In this document: positions 8,332-17,353 of the stretch, one piece after another
Numbering within the stretch: the first letter of the stretch is position 1
Layout: the number at the start of each line of letters is the position of its first letter
Assembly: GCF_003351765.1 (NCBI RefSeq)
Contig: NZ_CP031229.1
Span: 2,852,001 to 2,916,000 of the forward strand
Direction: 5' to 3'
DNA length: 64,000 bases
Source of the DNA: Ornithinimicrobium avium
GTDB lineage: Bacteria > Actinomycetota > Actinomycetes > Actinomycetales > Dermatophilaceae
The notes under the pieces: generated by a model
Databases searched by the model: none
Seen by the model: the letters and a program-made list of their open reading frames with translations, nothing else
Told to the model about the DNA's origin: nothing
Program-made: the position numbers and the translations under genes

Positions 8332-9516
8332 ATGCGAGCACTCACCTGGCAGGGCATCGGCGACGTCGAGGTCAAAGAGGTTCCCGACCCGCGCATCGAG
8401 CGGCCGACGGACGCCCTGGTGCGGGTCACCTCCACCGCGATCTGCGGCTCCGACCTGCACCTCTACAACGTCCTGGCGGCCTACCTGCAGCCCGACGACG
8501 TCCTCGGCCACGAGTTCATGGGCGTGGTCGAGGAGGTCGGCCCGGCGGTCGGTCGGCTCGCGGTCGGCGACCGGGTGGTCGTGCCCTTCACGATCAGCTG
8601 CGGTCGCTGCTGGATGTGCGAGCGTCAGCTCTACTCCCAGTGCGAGACCACCCAGAACCGCGAGCACGGCAAGGGGGCCAGCCTCTACGGCTACACCAGC
8701 CTCTACGGGTCGGTCCCGGGAGGGCAGGCCGAGCTGGTCCGCGTCCCGCACGCCGACTTCGGTCCGGTGAAGATCACCCACGACCACCCGGACGAACGCT
8801 TCCTCTACCTCTCCGACATCCTCCCCACCGCCTGGCAGGGGGTCCGGTATGCCGACGTGCCGGCGGGCGGGACCCTCGCCGTCCTCGGACTGGGCCCGGT
8901 CGGGCAGCTGGCCCTGCGGGTGGCCCGCCACCTGGGCATCGAGCGGGTGGTCGGGGTCGAGCGCGTGCCGGAACGGCTCGAGGCGGCCCGGCAGCAGGGC
9001 TTCGAGGTCGTCGACCAGTCGCAGGTCGACGACGTCGCCGAGGTGCTGCGCTCGATGACGGACGGCCGCGGGCCGGACGCGGTCCTGGACGCCGTCGGCA
9101 TGGAGGCGCACGGCAGCCCGGTCCTCGGCGCGGCCGTGGCCGCGGCCAAGCGCCTGCCCAAGCCGTTGGCGCGCAGGGCGATCGAGACCGCGGGGGTGGA
9201 CCGGCTCGCCGCCCTGCACACGGCGATCGACGCGGTGCGGCGGGGCGGCACCGTCTCGCTCAGCGGCGTCTACGGGGGGATGGCCGACCCGATGCCGATG
9301 ATGCAGCTCTTCGACAAGCAGGTGCAGCTGCGGATGGGGCAGTGCAACGTTCCCCGGTGGACCGGGGAGCTCTACGACCTGGTCAGCGGTGAGGAGGACG
9401 TCCTCGGGCTCGAGGGTCTGGCCACCCACCGGGTCCCGCTCGAGCAGGCCGCGCAGATGTACCAGACCTTCAACGACAAGTCCGACGGCTGTCTCAAGGT
9501 CGTGCTCCGGCCGTGA
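8332..9516 (+). CDS. Zinc-dependent alcohol dehydrogenase, formaldehyde dehydrogenase-like MDR
   Basis: A 394-residue medium-chain dehydrogenase. Catalytic zinc ligands are Cys38 and His60-Glu61 (LGHEFMG). The structural zinc loop has Cys90, Cys93, Cys96 and Cys104. The NAD(P)-binding Rossmann motif GLGPVGQLA lies near residue 184. A long insertion after the Rossmann fold (about 260-300) resembles glutathione-independent formaldehyde dehydrogenases. TAGCGT six bases before ATG 8332 indicates a leaderless mRNA. The downstream gene overlaps by four bases. The substrate is probably an aldehyde or polyol but is not determined. Confidence 0.93.
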   Translation: MRALTWQGIGDVEVKEVPDPRIERPTDALVRVTSTAICGSDLHLYNVLAAYLQPDDVLGHEFMGVVEEVGPAVGRLAVGDRVVVPFTISCGRCWMCERQLYSQCETTQNREHGKGASLYGYTSLYGSVPGGQAELVRVPHADFGPVKITHDHPDERFLYLSDILPTAWQGVRYADVPAGGTLAVLGLGPVGQLALRVARHLGIERVVGVERVPERLEAARQQGFEVVDQSQVDDVAEVLRSMTDGRGPDAVLDAVGMEAHGSPVLGAAVAAAKRLPKPLARRAIETAGVDRLAALHTAIDAVRRGGTVSLSGVYGGMADPMPMMQLFDKQVQLRMGQCNVPRWTGELYDLVSGEEDVLGLEGLATHRVPLEQAAQMYQTFNDKSDGCLKVVLRP

Positions 9517-10190
9517 GCGTGGCGACGCGCCCGGTGCTGGCCGCGGCCGGCGGCGCGACGGGTGCGACGCTCGGGCGGGCGTTCGGCCTGCTCGCGCGGG
9601 TGCGGGGGACGCGCGCGCTGCACCCCGTCGGGGTCTGCGGACGCGGCTGGCTCCTGGTCTCGCCCGGCCCTCCCAGCGGTGTCCACCTGCTCGACGAGCC
9701 CGGTCCGCACCCCTGCCTGGTGCGCAGCTCGCGGGCGACCGGACTGCGTCGGTGGCCGGACGTGGAGGGTCTGGCGGTGCGCGTCGAGGGCCCCGGCGCC
9801 GGCGACGTGCTCCTCGCCTCGACCGGGACGGGTGTCGTGGGTCGCCACCTCCTCACCCTGCGCGGTCCGGGCGCGCACGGCACCGTGACCACGCTGCTGC
9901 CGATGAGCACCGCCCGCGGCCCGCTGCTGCTGCGCCTGGACCCCGAGCCTGCCGAGGCCGGCGCCGGGCGGGTCAGCGGCCCGCCCCGCACCTGGCGCCT
10001 CCTCGTGGCGGCCCCGGGACAGCCGTGGCACGAGCGCGGGCGGCTCGAGGTGGTCTGGGAGGACGGCGACTGTCACCGTCGCCACGACCCGGTCCGGCAC
10101 CCGCCCACCGGCACCTGGATGCACCCGTTGTGGTCCAGGTTGCGCGCCCCGTCCTACGTGCGCAGCGAGGAGGTCGCGGCCTCGCCCTGA
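9513..10190 (+). CDS. Conserved hypothetical protein, coupled to the dehydrogenase gene
   Basis: This 225-residue protein starts with a GTG that overlaps the dehydrogenase stop codon. No catalytic motif was recognised. It is rich in Gly, Arg and Leu, lacks a signal peptide and TM segments, and ends with a Trp/His-containing stretch (HPPTGTWMHPLWSRLRAP). Similar-looking proteins elsewhere sit beside zinc dehydrogenases and SDRs, so a shared aldehyde or lipid detoxification role is possible but is inference. Its 3' end overlaps the convergent SDR gene by 37 bases. Confidence 0.75.
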   Translation: MSVATRPVLAAAGGATGATLGRAFGLLARVRGTRALHPVGVCGRGWLLVSPGPPSGVHLLDEPGPHPCLVRSSRATGLRRWPDVEGLAVRVEGPGAGDVLLASTGTGVVGRHLLTLRGPGAHGTVTTLLPMSTARGPLLLRLDPEPAEAGAGRVSGPPRTWRLLVAAPGQPWHERGRLEVVWEDGDCHRRHDPVRHPPTGTWMHPLWSRLRAPSYVRSEEVAASP

Positions 10191-11242
10191 CGCCGCGCCG
10201 CACCGGTCGGGCCCGTACCCGGGCCGGTCGGGACCGCACCCGGACCGCGTTCGTTGAAGCGGGCCGCAGCCCTGCGGCCCAGGGTCGTCAGCGTGCGCAC
10301 CACCGAGGAGTCGAGGACCCGCGCGGCGTGGCGTCCCTCGACCGTGACGGAGTCGTCCGGCAGCCCGGGAGCGTCCGGCAGCATCCGGCTGACGAGGCCC
10401 ATGACGCGGACGGTGGTGGCAGGCATCAACCCGTGCACGCGCATGCCGACCCAGGCGAGGGGCGTGATCACCACGGTCGTCCGTCCGGAGAGCACCCCGT
10501 CGACCATGCGCCGGGCGGCCCGCTCGGCGTCGGCGGACAGCAGCGGCATCGACGCCGCGGGGCCGAACCAGGCGAACTCAGCCGCCTGGTCGCCGGTGAA
10601 CAGGGCCCGCTCGTGGGACCCGGTGCGCATCAGCCCTGGCACGATCGTCGTGGCGGTGACACCGGTGCCCGCCAGCTCCGCGGAGAGGCCCTCGCTGAAC
10701 CCGACGGCACCGAACTTCGCCGTGACGTAGGGCAGCAGGTGCGGTGCCGCCACCTTGCCACCGATGCTCGTCACCGTCCCGATCCGGCCGCGCCCGCGCT
10801 CCCGCATCCCCGGCAGCACCGCCCAGGCGAGCCGGACCGGCCCCATCAGCATCGTGGCCACGGCCTGCTCGAAGTGCTCCAGCGTCATGGTCCGTGCCGG
10901 GCCGACCTGGATGGTGCCGGCGACGCAGACGAGCACGTCGACCGGACCGAGGTCGCGCTCGACGTCGGCGACGAGCCGCTCGACGGCGTCCTGATCGCCC
11001 ACGTCGCACACGTAGCCTCGCACCTGCGGCGATCCCGGCCCTGCGCCCTCGTCGGCGGTCGCGCCCCGGGCCTCCGCGCCTTTCCGGAGCATCTGCACGG
11101 CGACCTCCAGGTCGTCCTCGGTCCGCGCACAGACGGCGACGTCATGGTCGCGCAGGACCAGCTCGCGGGCGACGAGCAGCCCGAGGCCGCGCGAGGCTCC
11201 GGCGACGAGGGCGACGGCACGGGACGGCTGGGCTGTCTGCAT
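10154..11242 (-). CDS. Short-chain dehydrogenase/reductase
   Basis: A 362-residue SDR. The cofactor motif GASRGLG lies near residues 15-21, NNAG is replaced by CVAGT near 107, the catalytic Ser is in TSIGG and the YxxxK pair is YVTAK near 173-177. It is about 100 residues longer than a classical SDR; the C-terminal extension (AWVGMRVHGLMPATTVRVMG) is amphipathic, as in membrane-associated SDRs acting on lipids. ATG 11242 is preceded by TAGCGT and seven bases, a leaderless signature. It converges on, and overlaps, the preceding plus-strand gene. Bases 11243-11342 carry nothing beyond its promoter. Confidence 0.92.
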   Translation of the reverse strand: MQTAQPSRAVALVAGASRGLGLLVARELVLRDHDVAVCARTEDDLEVAVQMLRKGAEARGATADEGAGPGSPQVRGYVCDVGDQDAVERLVADVERDLGPVDVLVCVAGTIQVGPARTMTLEHFEQAVATMLMGPVRLAWAVLPGMRERGRGRIGTVTSIGGKVAAPHLLPYVTAKFGAVGFSEGLSAELAGTGVTATTIVPGLMRTGSHERALFTGDQAAEFAWFGPAASMPLLSADAERAARRMVDGVLSGRTTVVITPLAWVGMRVHGLMPATTVRVMGLVSRMLPDAPGLPDDSVTVEGRHAARVLDSSVVRTLTTLGRRAAARFNERGPGAVPTGPGTGPTGAARRQGEAATSSLRT

Positions 11243-11342
11243 GCTCCCGACGCTAGGGCTGTGCGCCGCCGCTCGCGCACCGAACGTGTCGCCGGTCGGG
11301 TGGACGGCCGGGTCGGCTCGGCAGCGGGAGGTGCCCGCCGGG

Positions 11343-11933
11343 TCAGCAGTCCCGCTCGAGCTGGGCCTTGACCCAGGCCGCCGACTGGTAGACGAACCCC
11401 TCCAGCCGGGCGACCACCCCGGGGTCGGGACGGTCGTCGAGGGTCCACATCAGCACCTCGGCGTCCACGCAGCGCTCCATCAGCATGCGGGCCCGCGCGG
11501 TGTGCACCGTGCTGGTGAGCACGGCCACCCGGGTCCACCCGTGGGCGGCCACCTGCTCGCCGAGCACCTGCGCCTCGCCGCGCGTGCTGTAGGGGTCGGG
11601 CAGCACGCACTCCACCCGGTAGGTCGCCGCCGCCGTGCCGCAGTGACCGGTGGCGTAGGTCGTCCCGTCCTCGCGCACCGAGGTGGTCGCCAGCAGCACC
11701 GGGGCCAGTCCCTGGTCCATGAGGTCCAGCGCCGCGCCGATCCTGGTCTCCGCCGGTCCCAGCACGTAGACGGCGTCCACCCGCCCGTGCGGGTCGACCT
11801 GCGGGGTGACGAGCACGTCGACGCAGACCGCCAGCCAGGCCACCACCGCGGCGACCAGCGTCCCCGCCAGCATGCCCAGCCACCAGGGACGCTGACCCCG
11901 ACGGTGCGCGGGGTGCCGCTGCCGGTGTCTCAT
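11343..11933 (-). CDS. DUF218 / YdcF-SanA type membrane-anchored protein
   Basis: This 196-residue protein has a basic N-terminus, one TM segment (about 17-43) and an extracytoplasmic DUF218-like domain. The family hallmark DAVYVLG opens the domain and STRGEA lies near residue 123, matching the conserved STxENA element of YdcF/SanA/ElyC proteins. These act in cell-envelope processes such as lipid carrier metabolism, but the reaction is unsettled. Two Cys pairs might form disulfides outside the cell. It is followed, on the same strand and upstream, by a CDP-alcohol phosphatidyltransferase gene, so an envelope lipid theme is plausible. Confidence 0.82.
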   Translation of the reverse strand: MRHRQRHPAHRRGQRPWWLGMLAGTLVAAVVAWLAVCVDVLVTPQVDPHGRVDAVYVLGPAETRIGAALDLMDQGLAPVLLATTSVREDGTTYATGHCGTAAATYRVECVLPDPYSTRGEAQVLGEQVAAHGWTRVAVLTSTVHTARARMLMERCVDAEVLMWTLDDRPDPGVVARLEGFVYQSAAWVKAQLERDC

Positions 11934-11964
11934 CGGTCCCTCTCGTCGAGCTGCTCCGACGAGG

Positions 11965-12543
11965 CTAGTGCAGGTTCCTGACCCTCCCAGGGGCCGCCCG
12001 CTCGAGCCACCGCACGTCCACCACGAACGACCACGTCACCAGGACCACGGCCGCCCCGACGGCGACCTGCACCACGGCGGCCGGCCACACCGGGGCGCAC
12101 GCGAGCACGAGGGTCCCGGCCATCACCCCACCGAGGAGGCGGCGTCGCGGGCTGGGCGGCAGCGGCCGCCGCCACGCCGGGCGCCGGACCTGGACGAGCG
12201 CGAAGGCCGGGAAGAGCAGCCCGCCGACCAGCGCCCACGGCGCCACCGGCGCCACCGCCAGCGAGAGGACGAGCACGAGGGCGCCGTCCACCGCGGAGTC
12301 CAGCGCCGCCCCGCGGTCGGTGACCGAGGAGGTGCGGCGCGCGACATACCCGTCGAGGGCGTCGCCGGCCCAGGCGAGCCCGCCGAGCCCGGCGACCCAC
12401 CACGTGCGGGGCTCCCCGCCGGTCGCCAGCGCCCCCACGACCAGCCCGGCGGCGGCGAGCACCGGCACCACGCGGGCCAGGGTGACGACGTCCCCGGGCG
12501 TCGCCGGCCGGCTGCGCGCGGAGGTCGTCGGGGTCGGGTCCAC
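11965..12543 (-). CDS. CDP-alcohol phosphatidyltransferase family protein
   Basis: A roughly 192-residue membrane protein. The complete family motif D-x2-DG-x2-AR-x8-G-x3-D-x3-D is present, starting DALDGYVARR and ending DSAVD, with every metal-binding Asp kept. The enzyme transfers a phospho-alcohol from CDP to an acceptor alcohol in the membrane. About five TM segments are predicted. The start is placed at GTG 12543 because TAGCGT lies seven bases before it. An earlier GTG at 12567 adds eight residues. It is divergent from the putative pteridine cluster and could supply a lipid step there, or act with the DUF218 gene. Confidence 0.88.
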   Translation of the reverse strand: MDPTPTTSARSRPATPGDVVTLARVVPVLAAAGLVVGALATGGEPRTWWVAGLGGLAWAGDALDGYVARRTSSVTDRGAALDSAVDGALVLVLSLAVAPVAPWALVGGLLFPAFALVQVRRPAWRRPLPPSPRRRLLGGVMAGTLVLACAPVWPAAVVQVAVGAAVVLVTWSFVVDVRWLERAAPGRVRNLH

Positions 12544-12647
12544 GGACGTCACGCTAGAGGTAGGCACCGACCGGCGCGCCCGCGGACCTCCCCGGCGACC
12601 TGACGTTCCGGGCGGCGCGGTCGGGACGATCGGGCCAGAATCGTGCC

Positions 12648-13673
12648 ATGCGTGCCCGTGCCTACTGGACCCTCGCCCCCGGCCGGGGCGAGGTGCGCTC
12701 CGAGCAGCTGCGCGAGCCGGGCCCGGGGGAGGTGCTCGTGCGCGCCACCGCGTCCGGGATCAGCCGCGGCAGCGAGCTGCTCGTCCACCGCGGCGGGGTC
12801 CCGGCGTCCGTCGCCGAGCGGATGCGGGCGCCCTTCCAAGCCGGCGGGCTGCCCGGGCCGGTCAAGTACGGCTACCTCTCCGTGGGCGTCGTCGAGGCCG
12901 GTGATCCCGGGTGGGTGGGCCGCCGCGTCTTCTGCCTGCACCCCCACCAGGACAGGTATGTCGTGCCGCTCACCGCCCTGACCGCGCTGCCCGACGACGT
13001 CCCCGACGCGCGCGCGGTGCTGCTCGGCACCCTGGAGACGGCGGTCAACGCGCTGTGGGACGGCCGGCCGCTCTACGGCGACCGGGTCGCGGTCGTGGGC
13101 TGCGGCATGGTCGGCGCCAGCCTCACCGCGCTGCTGGCGAGGCTGCCGCTGGAGCGGCTCGAGGTCGTCGAGCCCGACGAGGAGCGCGGTCGGGTCGCCG
13201 GGGCGCTCGGTGCCACCTGGGTGCGGCCCGGCTCGGCCACGCCGGGCTGCGACGTCGTCTTCCACTGCTCGGCCAGCGAGGAGGGCCTGCGCCTGGCGCT
13301 GTCCCTGCTCGGGGAGGAGGCCGAGGTCGTCGAGCTGTCCTGGTACGGCGACCGCCCCGTCACCCTGGACCTCGGCGGCGACTTCCACGCCCGGCGGCTC
13401 GCGGTGCGCGCCAGCCAGGTCAGCCGCGTCAGCCCGCACCGGGCGGCGCGCCGCGACCACGCCGACCGGATGGCGGTCGCCCTCCGCGCCGCCGCCGACC
13501 CCGCCCTGGACCACCTGCTCGCCGGCCCCACCCCGCTGGAGCAGCTGCCCCGCCTGATGGAGGACCTGGCCGCCGGGGCACCCGGGCTGTGCCACGTGGT
13601 GAGCTACCCGCCCGCGGCGGCGGACGGCATACCGACGAAGGAGGAGGACCATGCACACGCTGACCGTCCGTGA
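12648..13673 (+). CDS. MDR-type dehydrogenase lacking catalytic zinc Cys (BchC-like)
   Basis: This 341-residue medium-chain dehydrogenase/reductase has an N-terminal GroES-like domain and a Rossmann motif VVGCGMVGASL near residue 148. The usual zinc-binding Cys-x2-D segment is replaced by GISRGSE, so it probably reduces or oxidises its substrate without catalytic zinc, as in BchC- or quinone-reductase-like members. CAGAAT with six bases before the ATG suggests leaderless transcription. It is the first of four overlapping genes (12648-16018) with a PTPS-like protein, a glycosyltransferase and a methyltransferase. Confidence 0.88.
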   Translation: MRARAYWTLAPGRGEVRSEQLREPGPGEVLVRATASGISRGSELLVHRGGVPASVAERMRAPFQAGGLPGPVKYGYLSVGVVEAGDPGWVGRRVFCLHPHQDRYVVPLTALTALPDDVPDARAVLLGTLETAVNALWDGRPLYGDRVAVVGCGMVGASLTALLARLPLERLEVVEPDEERGRVAGALGATWVRPGSATPGCDVVFHCSASEEGLRLALSLLGEEAEVVELSWYGDRPVTLDLGGDFHARRLAVRASQVSRVSPHRAARRDHADRMAVALRAAADPALDHLLAGPTPLEQLPRLMEDLAAGAPGLCHVVSYPPAAADGIPTKEEDHAHADRP

Positions 13674-14037
13674 CCACGTGATGGTGGCCCACAGCCTGCC
13701 CGACGAGTTCTTCGGGCCGGCGCAGGCGCTGCACGGCGCGACCTACGTGGTGGAGGCGACCTGGGAGCGCGACGGCCTGGACGCGCACGGGGTGGTGCTC
13801 GACATCGGCGCCGCCACCGAGGCGCTCGCCGGGGTGCTGGGGCGGCTGGCCTACCGCAACCTCGACGAGGTGCCCGAGCTGGCCGGGCACGTCACCACCA
13901 CCGAGTTCCTGAGCCGCTGGGTCGCCGAGCGGCTCGTCGAGCAGGTCGACCCGGCGCCGTTCCGCTCGGTCAGCGTCACGCTGCGCGAGCACCCCGACGC
14001 GTGGGCGTCCTACCGCCTGGACCTGGACCGGGCGTGA
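13651..14037 (+). CDS. 6-pyruvoyl-tetrahydropterin synthase / QueD-like protein with a lost zinc ligand
   Basis: A 128-residue protein of T-fold size. Conserved features are AHSL (His14), LHGATY (His28), the GVVLDIG strand equivalent to the Asp-Phe motif, VTTTEFLSRWVAERL (PTxExLA helix) and the REHPDAWASYR end with the Glu that anchors the pterin. The family normally binds zinc with three His, the last two as HGH; here the third is Ala30 (HGA). The protein may bind metal differently or have changed chemistry. GGAGGAGG precedes the ATG, and the gene overlaps the dehydrogenase gene by 23 bases. Confidence 0.88.
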   Translation: MHTLTVRDHVMVAHSLPDEFFGPAQALHGATYVVEATWERDGLDAHGVVLDIGAATEALAGVLGRLAYRNLDEVPELAGHVTTTEFLSRWVAERLVEQVDPAPFRSVSVTLREHPDAWASYRLDLDRA

Positions 14038-15116
14038 CCGGCGGCCCGCTGCACGTCGTGGTCCCCGACCGGCCGGCCGAGGCGCCCAGCGGCGGGGACC
14101 GGTATGACGCGGCGATCGTCGGACGCTGGCGGCACCTCGGGCGGGAGGTCAACCAGGTGCGGGCCGAGGGGGACTGGCCCTGGCCGAGCGAGGCCCAGAG
14201 GACCGCGCTGGACGTGCGGCTGGACGCGCTGGGTCCGGGCGCGGTCCTGGTCGACGGGCTGGTCGGGTGCGCCGCCCCGGGCGCGGTCCGTCGCTCGGCG
14301 CAGGCGCGGCCCACGGCGCTGCTGGTCCACTCCTTGCTGGCCGACGGAGCGGGGGAGAGCGGTGAGCGGGCGGCCGAGCTGGACCGGCGGGAGCGGCGGG
14401 CGCTGGCCGCCGCGCACCTCGTGGTCACGGTGAGCGACTGGGCCCGCGAGGAGCTGCGGGCCCGGCACGGTGTCGGGGACGTGGTCGTCGCCCGGCCGGG
14501 GACGGAGCGCGCTCCTGTCGCGGAGGGGAGTCGGGGCGGTTCCGCGGAGCACCACTCGGCCCCGCTGCTCCTGGCCCTCGGAGCCGTCGCCCCGGTGAAG
14601 AACCATGCCGTCCTCCTCGCCGCCCTGGAGGAGGTCGCCGACCTGCCGTGGACCGCGGTGCTCGCCGGCCCGGCGCAGGACCCTGTCCACCTCGACACGC
14701 TGGTCGCCGACGCCCGAGCCCGCGGGATCGCAGACCGCGTGGCCTGGCCCGGGACGGTGGAGGGCGAGGAGCTCGAGCGGCTGTGGCAGCGCACCGACCT
14801 GCTCGTCCACCCCTCGCGCTCGGAGACCTGGGCGCAGGTGGTCGCCGAGGCGCACGCGCACGGCATACCCACCGTGGTCGGGGAGGGGACGGGGGCGGTG
14901 GAGGCGCTGCGCGGCACCGGCTGCGACGACCCGCCGGGCGTGGCGGTGCCGGTCGAGGGCCCGGAGGAGCTGGCCGGGGCGCTGCGCAGGTGGCTGACCG
15001 AGCCGGACCTGCGGGAGGCGTGGCGGGCGGCGGCGCTGGAGCGGCGTGCTCTGCTGAGCGGGTGGGACCGCACCGTCCGACAGATCGACCTCGCCCTGGA
15101 CAGGATCGAGCGATGA
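14034..15116 (+). CDS. GT4-type glycosyltransferase
   Basis: This 360-residue GT-B glycosyltransferase starts at a GTG overlapping the previous stop (GTGA). The C-terminal donor-binding half shows LLALGAVAPVKNHAVLLAA, then DLLVHPSRSETWAQVVAEAH, where the E-x7-E-like element binds the nucleotide sugar, and GIPTVVGEGTGA. The N-terminal half carries PSGGDRYD and VTVSDWAREEL, the usual acceptor-side landmarks. It probably transfers a sugar from a nucleotide donor to a product of this operon. Sugar and acceptor cannot be read from sequence. Confidence 0.92.
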   Translation: MTGGPLHVVVPDRPAEAPSGGDRYDAAIVGRWRHLGREVNQVRAEGDWPWPSEAQRTALDVRLDALGPGAVLVDGLVGCAAPGAVRRSAQARPTALLVHSLLADGAGESGERAAELDRRERRALAAAHLVVTVSDWAREELRARHGVGDVVVARPGTERAPVAEGSRGGSAEHHSAPLLLALGAVAPVKNHAVLLAALEEVADLPWTAVLAGPAQDPVHLDTLVADARARGIADRVAWPGTVEGEELERLWQRTDLLVHPSRSETWAQVVAEAHAHGIPTVVGEGTGAVEALRGTGCDDPPGVAVPVEGPEELAGALRRWLTEPDLREAWRAAALERRALLSGWDRTVRQIDLALDRIER

Positions 15117-16018
15117 CGACACGGACGGAGGAGCAGGCGGACGACCCGGCCCGGGTGGCTGCTGGCGAGGTGCCCGCTGCCGTCGTGCCTGGGCTCACCG
15201 CCGGCGCCGTGCCGCCGGCGGTGCGGGCCAGCGCCGGCTGGCTGGCGCTGCGGCGCGAGGCGGACGAGGAGGCGCGAGACCACGGCGCGGGCGGTCTGCT
15301 GGACCGGCTGGTGCGGCACCTGCACGAGTGCGGAGCCGCGGTGGTCAGGGTCGTCGACGTGGGGGCGGGGACGGGCGCGAACCGGGACTACCTTGGTCCG
15401 CGGCTGCCCTTCGCCCAGGAGTGGGTCGTGGTCGACCACGACGCGGAGCTGCTCGGGCACGCCGACCACCGTGACGCCCTGCGGGTGGAGGCCGGTGCCG
15501 GGGACCTCGACGAGGTGCTGGCCGGGCTGCCTCCGGGCGACGGTGCCCCCACCGTCCTCACCTGCGCCGCACTGCTGGACGTGCTCGACCGTCCGGACGT
15601 CGACCGGTTCGCCGAGGCCGTCGACCGGTCGGGCGCGCCGGCGCTGCTGTCGCTCTCGGTCACCGGCAGCGTGGAGTGGTCGCCGGAGGATCCGGGCGAC
15701 GCGGGGCTCCGGGCGTCCTTCGACGCGCACCAGCGGCGACGCGGTCGGCCGGGGCCGGACGCGGTGAGGATGCTGCGCGACGACCTCGTCGGTCGGGGGC
15801 TGAGGGTGCACGCGGCGGGTACGCCCTGGACGCTCGACGCACGCCGGCCGGAGCTCCTGGGACGGTGGCTGGGGGAGCGGGTCGAGGCGGCCGTCGAGGA
15901 GTCGCCCGAGCAGGTCTCGGCGCTGCGGGCGTGGCGCGCTCGCCGGCTCGAGCAGCTGGCGGGCGGGCGCCTGGACGTCCGGGTGGACCACGAGGACCTG
16001 CTGGTCCTGCCACGCTGA
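15113..16018 (+). CDS. Class I SAM-dependent methyltransferase
   Basis: A 301-residue protein starting at an ATG that overlaps the glycosyltransferase stop (ATGA). The SAM-binding motif I is VVDVGAGTGANRDYLGPRLP near residue 83 and the acidic residue after strand 2 is in VVVDHDAELL near 104. Motif VLTCAALLDVLD near 150 marks strand 4. It could methylate a small molecule made by the operon. It is the last gene of the plus-strand operon and converges on the MFS gene. Confidence 0.9.
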   Translation: MTTRTEEQADDPARVAAGEVPAAVVPGLTAGAVPPAVRASAGWLALRREADEEARDHGAGGLLDRLVRHLHECGAAVVRVVDVGAGTGANRDYLGPRLPFAQEWVVVDHDAELLGHADHRDALRVEAGAGDLDEVLAGLPPGDGAPTVLTCAALLDVLDRPDVDRFAEAVDRSGAPALLSLSVTGSVEWSPEDPGDAGLRASFDAHQRRRGRPGPDAVRMLRDDLVGRGLRVHAAGTPWTLDARRPELLGRWLGERVEAAVEESPEQVSALRAWRARRLEQLAGGRLDVRVDHEDLLVLPR

Positions 16019-16027
16019 GCCGGCACC

Positions 16028-16055
16028 GGCGGGGGCGTCCCCCGGCCGCCCCCGT
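16028..16055. terminator. Candidate bidirectional terminator between convergent genes
   Basis: Only 39 bases separate the convergent methyltransferase and MFS genes. They contain CGGGGGC (16030-16036) facing GCCCCCG (16048-16054), a 7-8 bp GC stem. No U-tract follows, as is usual in actinobacteria. Confidence 0.45.
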
Positions 16056-16057
16056 CC

Positions 16058-17260
16058 TCAGGTGCGGGCGGCGAGGGCGGTGGCGAGGGTGAGGACGCCG
16101 GCCATCAGGAGGACCATCGGGGGGTAGCCGCCGAGCAGCCCCGCGAGGGCCGGGCCCGCGACCGGGGCGAGAGCCGTCAGCGCGACGACGGGCGCGACGA
16201 AGACACCGTTGACCGCGCCGAAGTCCGCCGTCCCCCACCGGTCCGAGACCGCCGTGGCCTGCAGCAGGGTGAGGCAGCCGCGGACGGCGCCGCACAGCAT
16301 CGAGATGCCGACGAGCAGGGCCACCGGCCCGGGCACGAAGGCGAGCAGCCACAGCCCGAGGGCGCCCGCGCCGAGCAGGAGCACCGTGCGCAGCCGCGGC
16401 GTGGTCGCCGCCTCCAGGGCCACGTAGCCGAGGCGGCCGGACACCTGCCCCAGGCCGATCAGGCCCAGCGCGACCGCGGCCAGGCCGAAGGAGGCCCCCC
16501 GGTGGACGAGCAGCGGGATGATGTTGATGGTCACGGCGAAGAGGGTGAAGGTCGCCAGCGAGACCACCACCTGCAGCAGGACGAACCGTGGTGAACGGGT
16601 GACGGCACGGACCCGGGCGCGGGTCTCGGTCCGGAGCGCGGACGAGGCGGCGGGGGGCGACGCGGGTGCGGCCGGTTCGGCGGAGGGCGGCGGCGTCCAC
16701 GTCCGGTTGAGGAAGAACGCGTGCAACGGGACCACGGTGACGGCGAGGATCCCGGCCATCACGACATACGTGGCCCTCCAGCCGAGCTGGTCGAGCAGGA
16801 GGGCGAGGAACGGGGCGAAGACGGTCGAGGCCAGCCCGCCGACCAGGGTGAGGAGGGTGAGCGGCCGCACCCGGGCGGAGCCGTACCAGCGGGTGACGAC
16901 GGCGAAGGCGGGCGGGTAGAGCGTCGCGGCCTGCGCGAGCCCGGCCAGCATCCAGCCGGCGAAGAACACGGGGAGGGTGGGCGCGGCGGCCACCACGAGG
17001 AGGGCCACGACGCCCAGGACGGCGCCGAGCGTCATGACGGTGCGCGGACCGCCGGCGTCGAGCAGCCGGCCGACGCGGATCCCGGCGACGGCGGAGATGA
17101 GCAGCCCGACCGAGAGCGCCGCCATGGTGGTGGTCTGGCTCCACCCGGTGTCGGCCGCGATGGGGGTGACCGCCACCGGCAGGGAGTAGTAGAGCAGGCC
17201 CCAGCTGACCAGCTCGGCGAGGCACAGGGCCAGCAGCCCACCTCGCGGTCGGTCGGTCAT
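16058..17260 (-). CDS. MFS transporter
   Basis: This 400-residue protein has twelve predicted TM segments split by a charged central loop (about residues 205-235). Major-facilitator landmarks include GRLLDAGGPRTVM in the loop between TM2 and TM3. The ATG at 17260 starts MTDRPRGG; a longer upstream frame is not supported. It resembles the monocarboxylate/oxalate-type MFS group in layout (WGLLYYSLPVAVTPI) but substrate assignment is not possible. Lying between the methyltransferase and cyclohydrolase genes, it could export the cluster's product. Bases 17261-17353 hold no gene. Confidence 0.9.
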   Translation of the reverse strand: MTDRPRGGLLALCLAELVSWGLLYYSLPVAVTPIAADTGWSQTTTMAALSVGLLISAVAGIRVGRLLDAGGPRTVMTLGAVLGVVALLVVAAAPTLPVFFAGWMLAGLAQAATLYPPAFAVVTRWYGSARVRPLTLLTLVGGLASTVFAPFLALLLDQLGWRATYVVMAGILAVTVVPLHAFFLNRTWTPPPSAEPAAPASPPAASSALRTETRARVRAVTRSPRFVLLQVVVSLATFTLFAVTINIIPLLVHRGASFGLAAVALGLIGLGQVSGRLGYVALEAATTPRLRTVLLLGAGALGLWLLAFVPGPVALLVGISMLCGAVRGCLTLLQATAVSDRWGTADFGAVNGVFVAPVVALTALAPVAGPALAGLLGGYPPMVLLMAGVLTLATALAART

Positions 17261-17353
17261 GAGGCCTCGCTCACCGTCCAGCTCGCGGGGTGGTGGTCCA
17301 TGGAGGCCCATCGTGCCGCAGGTCGGGGTCAGGCACCCTGCGGGGCGCAGCCT

